A DNA stretch of 64,000 bases, from contig CAZHYV010000004.1 of the NCBI GenBank assembly GCA_964537055.1, positions 186,001 through 250,000 on the forward strand. The letters are read 5' to 3'. This document shows, in pieces, positions 62,171 to 64,000 of this stretch (positions are counted from its first letter, which is position 1; each line of letters starts with the position of its first letter). Under the pieces are notes generated by a model. That model worked only from the letters and a program-made list of their open reading frames with translations, did not search any database and was not told where the DNA came from. The DNA comes from CAZHYV01 sp964537055. Lineage in GTDB: Bacteria > Myxococcota_A > Polyangia > Palsa-1104 > JAEUJZ01. Position numbers and translations under genes: made by a program.

Positions 62171-62560
62171 ATGGCTGAAAAAGTAGCAAAATTAGGCATT
62201 AAACGTGAACCTGGATACCTTTACTTCCTTAGAAATTCGGATGTTTACAAAACTCCAATGAAACGCGCAGGCGGTCCATCTGCCGCTGGCAAAGCTGAAA
62301 GAGTTGCACACGGTACTTTTGGCCGCGAAGAAGGGTACCTCTACTTCTTAGACTCTAACGGAGACGTATCCCGGGCCAAACGTGCTGTCGGTGGACAGAA
62401 GAGGAAAAAGAAAACAACTACGACTCCAAAGAAAAAGGTTGTAAAGAAGACGACAACTGCGAAGAAGACAACAACCGCAAAAAAACCAACAACGGCGAAA
62501 AAAAGTAGTTCATCTAAAATGAGCACCAAAAGCTCAAAATCTTCTACGAAAAAACGCTAG
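62171..62560 (+). CDS. Histone H1-like basic protein with two GYLYF modules
   Basis: A 129-residue basic protein; the ATG at 62171 is seven bases after AAAGGAG, whereas the ATG at 62165 is too close. Two similar units, KREPGYLYFLRNSDVYKTPMKR and EEGYLYFLDSNGDVSRAKRAVGG, occupy residues about 8-75. The last 60 residues are a lysine/threonine/serine tail (KKTTTAKKTTTAKKPTTAKK), like the tails of bacterial H1-like proteins. The tail should bind DNA or RNA; the modules are known to me only from myxobacterial proteins of unknown function. It has its own strong promoter, so it is probably abundant. Confidence 0.85.
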   Translation: MAEKVAKLGIKREPGYLYFLRNSDVYKTPMKRAGGPSAAGKAERVAHGTFGREEGYLYFLDSNGDVSRAKRAVGGQKRKKKTTTTPKKKVVKKTTTAKKTTTAKKPTTAKKSSSSKMSTKSSKSSTKKR

Positions 62561-62741
62561 GTTTCTTCGTCTGTCTGGATAATTCGTACCTATCTCTCCC
62601 CTTTCCGTTTCTCTTTCTATTTCCTTCATATAAGTTTTTAGTAAAATTTCTTGGAAATGGTTTGCTCAGTACTCTGGTTTGCGCTAAAGGTCTCTCCAAA
62701 GTGCTTTTGTGTGTACGCCAAGAGAGTTTTCTTAGGCATAT

Positions 62742-63749
62742 TTAATAACGAGCCACCACCCAGTCAGGGTGCGCCCTGTTGTTAAGCAAAAGCACAGTCG
62801 GGCGGGTTGGTTTCTTTGTTAGCTCAGCCCACCCTAAATCAAACCTCTTTAGTATGGATTCGGTATCCTCTGGCCGATCAAAGCTGATCCATAGCTCTAC
62901 ACCTTGCTTTGTATAGACAACAAGATCCGTAGGCCCCTCCTGGCTGGTGAATCGCAATCCTTCCAATTCAGGCCTAGCCCCCCCACCCTGGGCCCCATAA
63001 AGCTTGGTAAAGGCAATCGCCTGATAAATCCTCTCTTTGGCTTCTTTTCCATGCAACTGGAACCACATTCTCTTGATTCCTACCAAAATAGGAAGTGTTG
63101 TCATTTCTTCGGGGGTGGCCCGTCTAAAAATTTCTCCTTCTGCATTTGCGCAGTAGGGACCTTCTAGGTCGACTACCATCGTAGGGATATGTTCCTTGAT
63201 TTCGATGATTAACGAATTGGGTATTTTTCTTCTTATTGAAATATAAGCAACTCCAGGAATTTCTGCTAGTTTTCTTTGAGCCTTCTCCAGATCAAGGCGA
63301 AATAGGTTTTCCCCCTGAAATGTTTGAGCATACGTATGTACTTTTTCAGCATCGATATATTTAAGTGGAGAAATAGAGAGATGCTGAATCGCAAAATGCT
63401 TGCTGGTACGCAAAAATCGAACAATACCATACCCAATTCCGAAAATCCCTCCCATGGTGAGGACAATCCCCAAAATTTTAACGAACTGAGAAAGTGAACT
63501 GCGGATCAACTGCCACCTATCTCGAAAAGAGAACGTTTGCTTATTTTTGCTTTTTCTTTTATGAAAAGATTCACTAGGCTTAGCGCCCTCGAACGAGTCT
63601 TCTATCGAACTTTGCTTCGAAAGGCCAGAGAACCTACGGTTTTTTGATCGCCCGAAGAAGAGCTGTCGTAAAAAAGGAAAAGGTCCCCTTCTTTTCGTAG
63701 AGGCCCTTTGCATCCCAGCCGGTTTTGTTCTAAATCCTACTAACTTCAT
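62742..63749 (-). CDS. ftsQ: Cell division protein FtsQ
   Basis: FtsQ links divisome proteins at the septum. The 335 residues from the ATG at 63749 have a basic cytoplasmic N-terminus, one membrane segment (about 86-106, ILGIVLTMGGIFGIGYGIV), a POTRA domain (about 113-180, FAIQHLSISPLKYIDAEKVHTYAQTFQGENLFRLDL, then SIRRKIPNSLIIEIKEHIP) and an FtsQ domain (YCANAEGEIF). The frame extends 18 codons further to 63803, but AAAGGGG lies just before the ATG at 63749 and a perfect inverted repeat covers the extension. Other divisome genes are not in the window. Confidence 0.88.
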   Translation of the reverse strand: MKLVGFRTKPAGMQRASTKRRGPFPFLRQLFFGRSKNRRFSGLSKQSSIEDSFEGAKPSESFHKRKSKNKQTFSFRDRWQLIRSSLSQFVKILGIVLTMGGIFGIGYGIVRFLRTSKHFAIQHLSISPLKYIDAEKVHTYAQTFQGENLFRLDLEKAQRKLAEIPGVAYISIRRKIPNSLIIEIKEHIPTMVVDLEGPYCANAEGEIFRRATPEEMTTLPILVGIKRMWFQLHGKEAKERIYQAIAFTKLYGAQGGGARPELEGLRFTSQEGPTDLVVYTKQGVELWISFDRPEDTESILKRFDLGWAELTKKPTRPTVLLLNNRAHPDWVVARY

Positions 63750-63763
63750 CCCCTTTACCCTAC

Positions 63764-63801
63764 GAGAGGAGAAAAAAGTTGTCCAATTTTGTTCTCCTCT
63801 C
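63764..63801. repeat. Perfect 10-base inverted repeat between ftsQ and ubiE
   Basis: GAGAGGAGAA (63764-63773) and TTCTCCTCTC (63792-63801) flank an 18-base loop. The hairpin lies in the ftsQ leader and upstream of the divergent ubiE gene; a role as operator or leader hairpin is likely, and it argues against the longer ftsQ start. Confidence 0.5.
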
Positions 63802-63831
63802 ATGAAAAATCTTTTATGCTGTTAGCAACTC

Positions 63832-64000
63832 ATGCTTCGCTATCCTTCGAAATTTAGCCTATTTTCTCTTGAGCCTCCACCCAAGGAAGGGTCAGGATAT
63901 ATGTTTGATCAGATCGCAAGACGATACGATATTCTCAATCGAATGATGTCTTTTGGGATCGATATCCACTGGCGCAACCGGGCGATCAAAGCGTTACAAC
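63832..64000 (+). CDS. ubiE: Demethylmenaquinone/ubiquinone methyltransferase, N-terminal part (partial)
   Basis: The gene runs off the window end after 56 residues. The frame begins MLRYPSKFSLFSLEPPP and then shows MFDQIARRYDILNRMMSFGID, followed by HWRNRAIKAL, the conserved start of UbiE/MenG methyltransferases. These enzymes methylate the quinone ring in respiratory quinone synthesis; whether menaquinone or ubiquinone is made cannot be told here. The SAM-binding motif lies beyond the window. An alternative start is the ATG at 63901. Confidence 0.85.
   Translation, partial: MLRYPSKFSLFSLEPPPKEGSGYMFDQIARRYDILNRMMSFGIDIHWRNRAIKALQ

Overview
The window looks like a chromosomal segment of a myxobacterium-like bacterium with a moderate GC content, much lower than free-living myxobacteria, and tightly packed genes. 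Myxobacterial hints are a protein with an NDLWAVG motif (BNR/propeller type) at the left edge, a basic KTTTAKK-tailed histone-like protein preceded by two GYLYF modules, a mevalonate-pathway HMG-CoA synthase, many short lipoproteins and a Gld-like ABC cluster. Low GC, compact spacing and a decayed AAA ATPase would fit a host-associated lineage with a reducing genome. A relative of Pajaroellobacter is my guess, not something the sequence proves.

Layout. 1-5.0 kb: end of a propeller protein, an AT-rich secreted protein, then tilS-ftsH. 5.0-6.5 kb (minus): a protealysin-type M4 protease followed by a small emfourin-like inhibitor. 6.7-10.1 kb: unknown membrane proteins and a secreted HExxH protein. 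10.3-15.0 kb: pyruvate phosphate dikinase, a membrane protein and a zinc alcohol dehydrogenase. 15.0-21.0 kb: an anchored protein with four tandem DsbA-like domains, divergent from a MacA/MacB-type efflux operon. 21-25.6 kb: small lipoproteins, a VOC protein, RNase H, an EamA transporter, a DUF2569 protein and an FmdB-type zinc ribbon. 25.7-32 kb (minus): DUF2071, murB, a coupled pair of M16 peptidases, an outer-membrane-like protein and a lipoprotein. 32-36.4 kb: mvaS overlapping uppP tail to tail, then citrate synthase. 36.4-37.5 kb: AAA/DUF4143 pseudogene and repeats. 37.5-45 kb (minus): membrane pyrophosphatase, then a four-gene GldA/F/G plus DUF4340 operon. 45.2-50.2 kb (plus): ATP-grasp ligase with an overlapping GNAT gene, then mdh-sucC-sucD. 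50.2-55.6 kb (minus): alaS-yebC-ruvC-ruvA and a hypothetical gene. 55.8-64 kb: lipoprotein, rlmL-like methyltransferase, a 6S RNA gene on the minus strand, an SprT-like protein, an orphan HD protein, pcnB, a methyltransferase, the histone-like protein, ftsQ and the start of ubiE/menG.

How the genes fit together. Central metabolism is represented by ppdK, gltA, mdh and sucCD, and energy conservation by the pyrophosphatase. Envelope building is represented by murB, uppP, ftsQ and mvaS (isoprenoid precursors). Protein quality control and redox in the envelope are represented by ftsH, the four-domain thioredoxin protein and the M16 pair. RNA functions are tilS, alaS, pcnB, rlmL and 6S RNA. I saw no tRNA or rRNA genes, CRISPR arrays, insertion sequences or prophage genes.

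Most notable are the four-fold DsbA-like protein, the protease/inhibitor pair, the 6S RNA gene with promoter and terminator, a recurring promoter layout that places the start codon 6-11 bases after the -10 box without a Shine-Dalgarno sequence, an FtsH whose pore-loop phenylalanine is leucine, and the 155-base overlap of an ATP-grasp gene with a GNAT gene.
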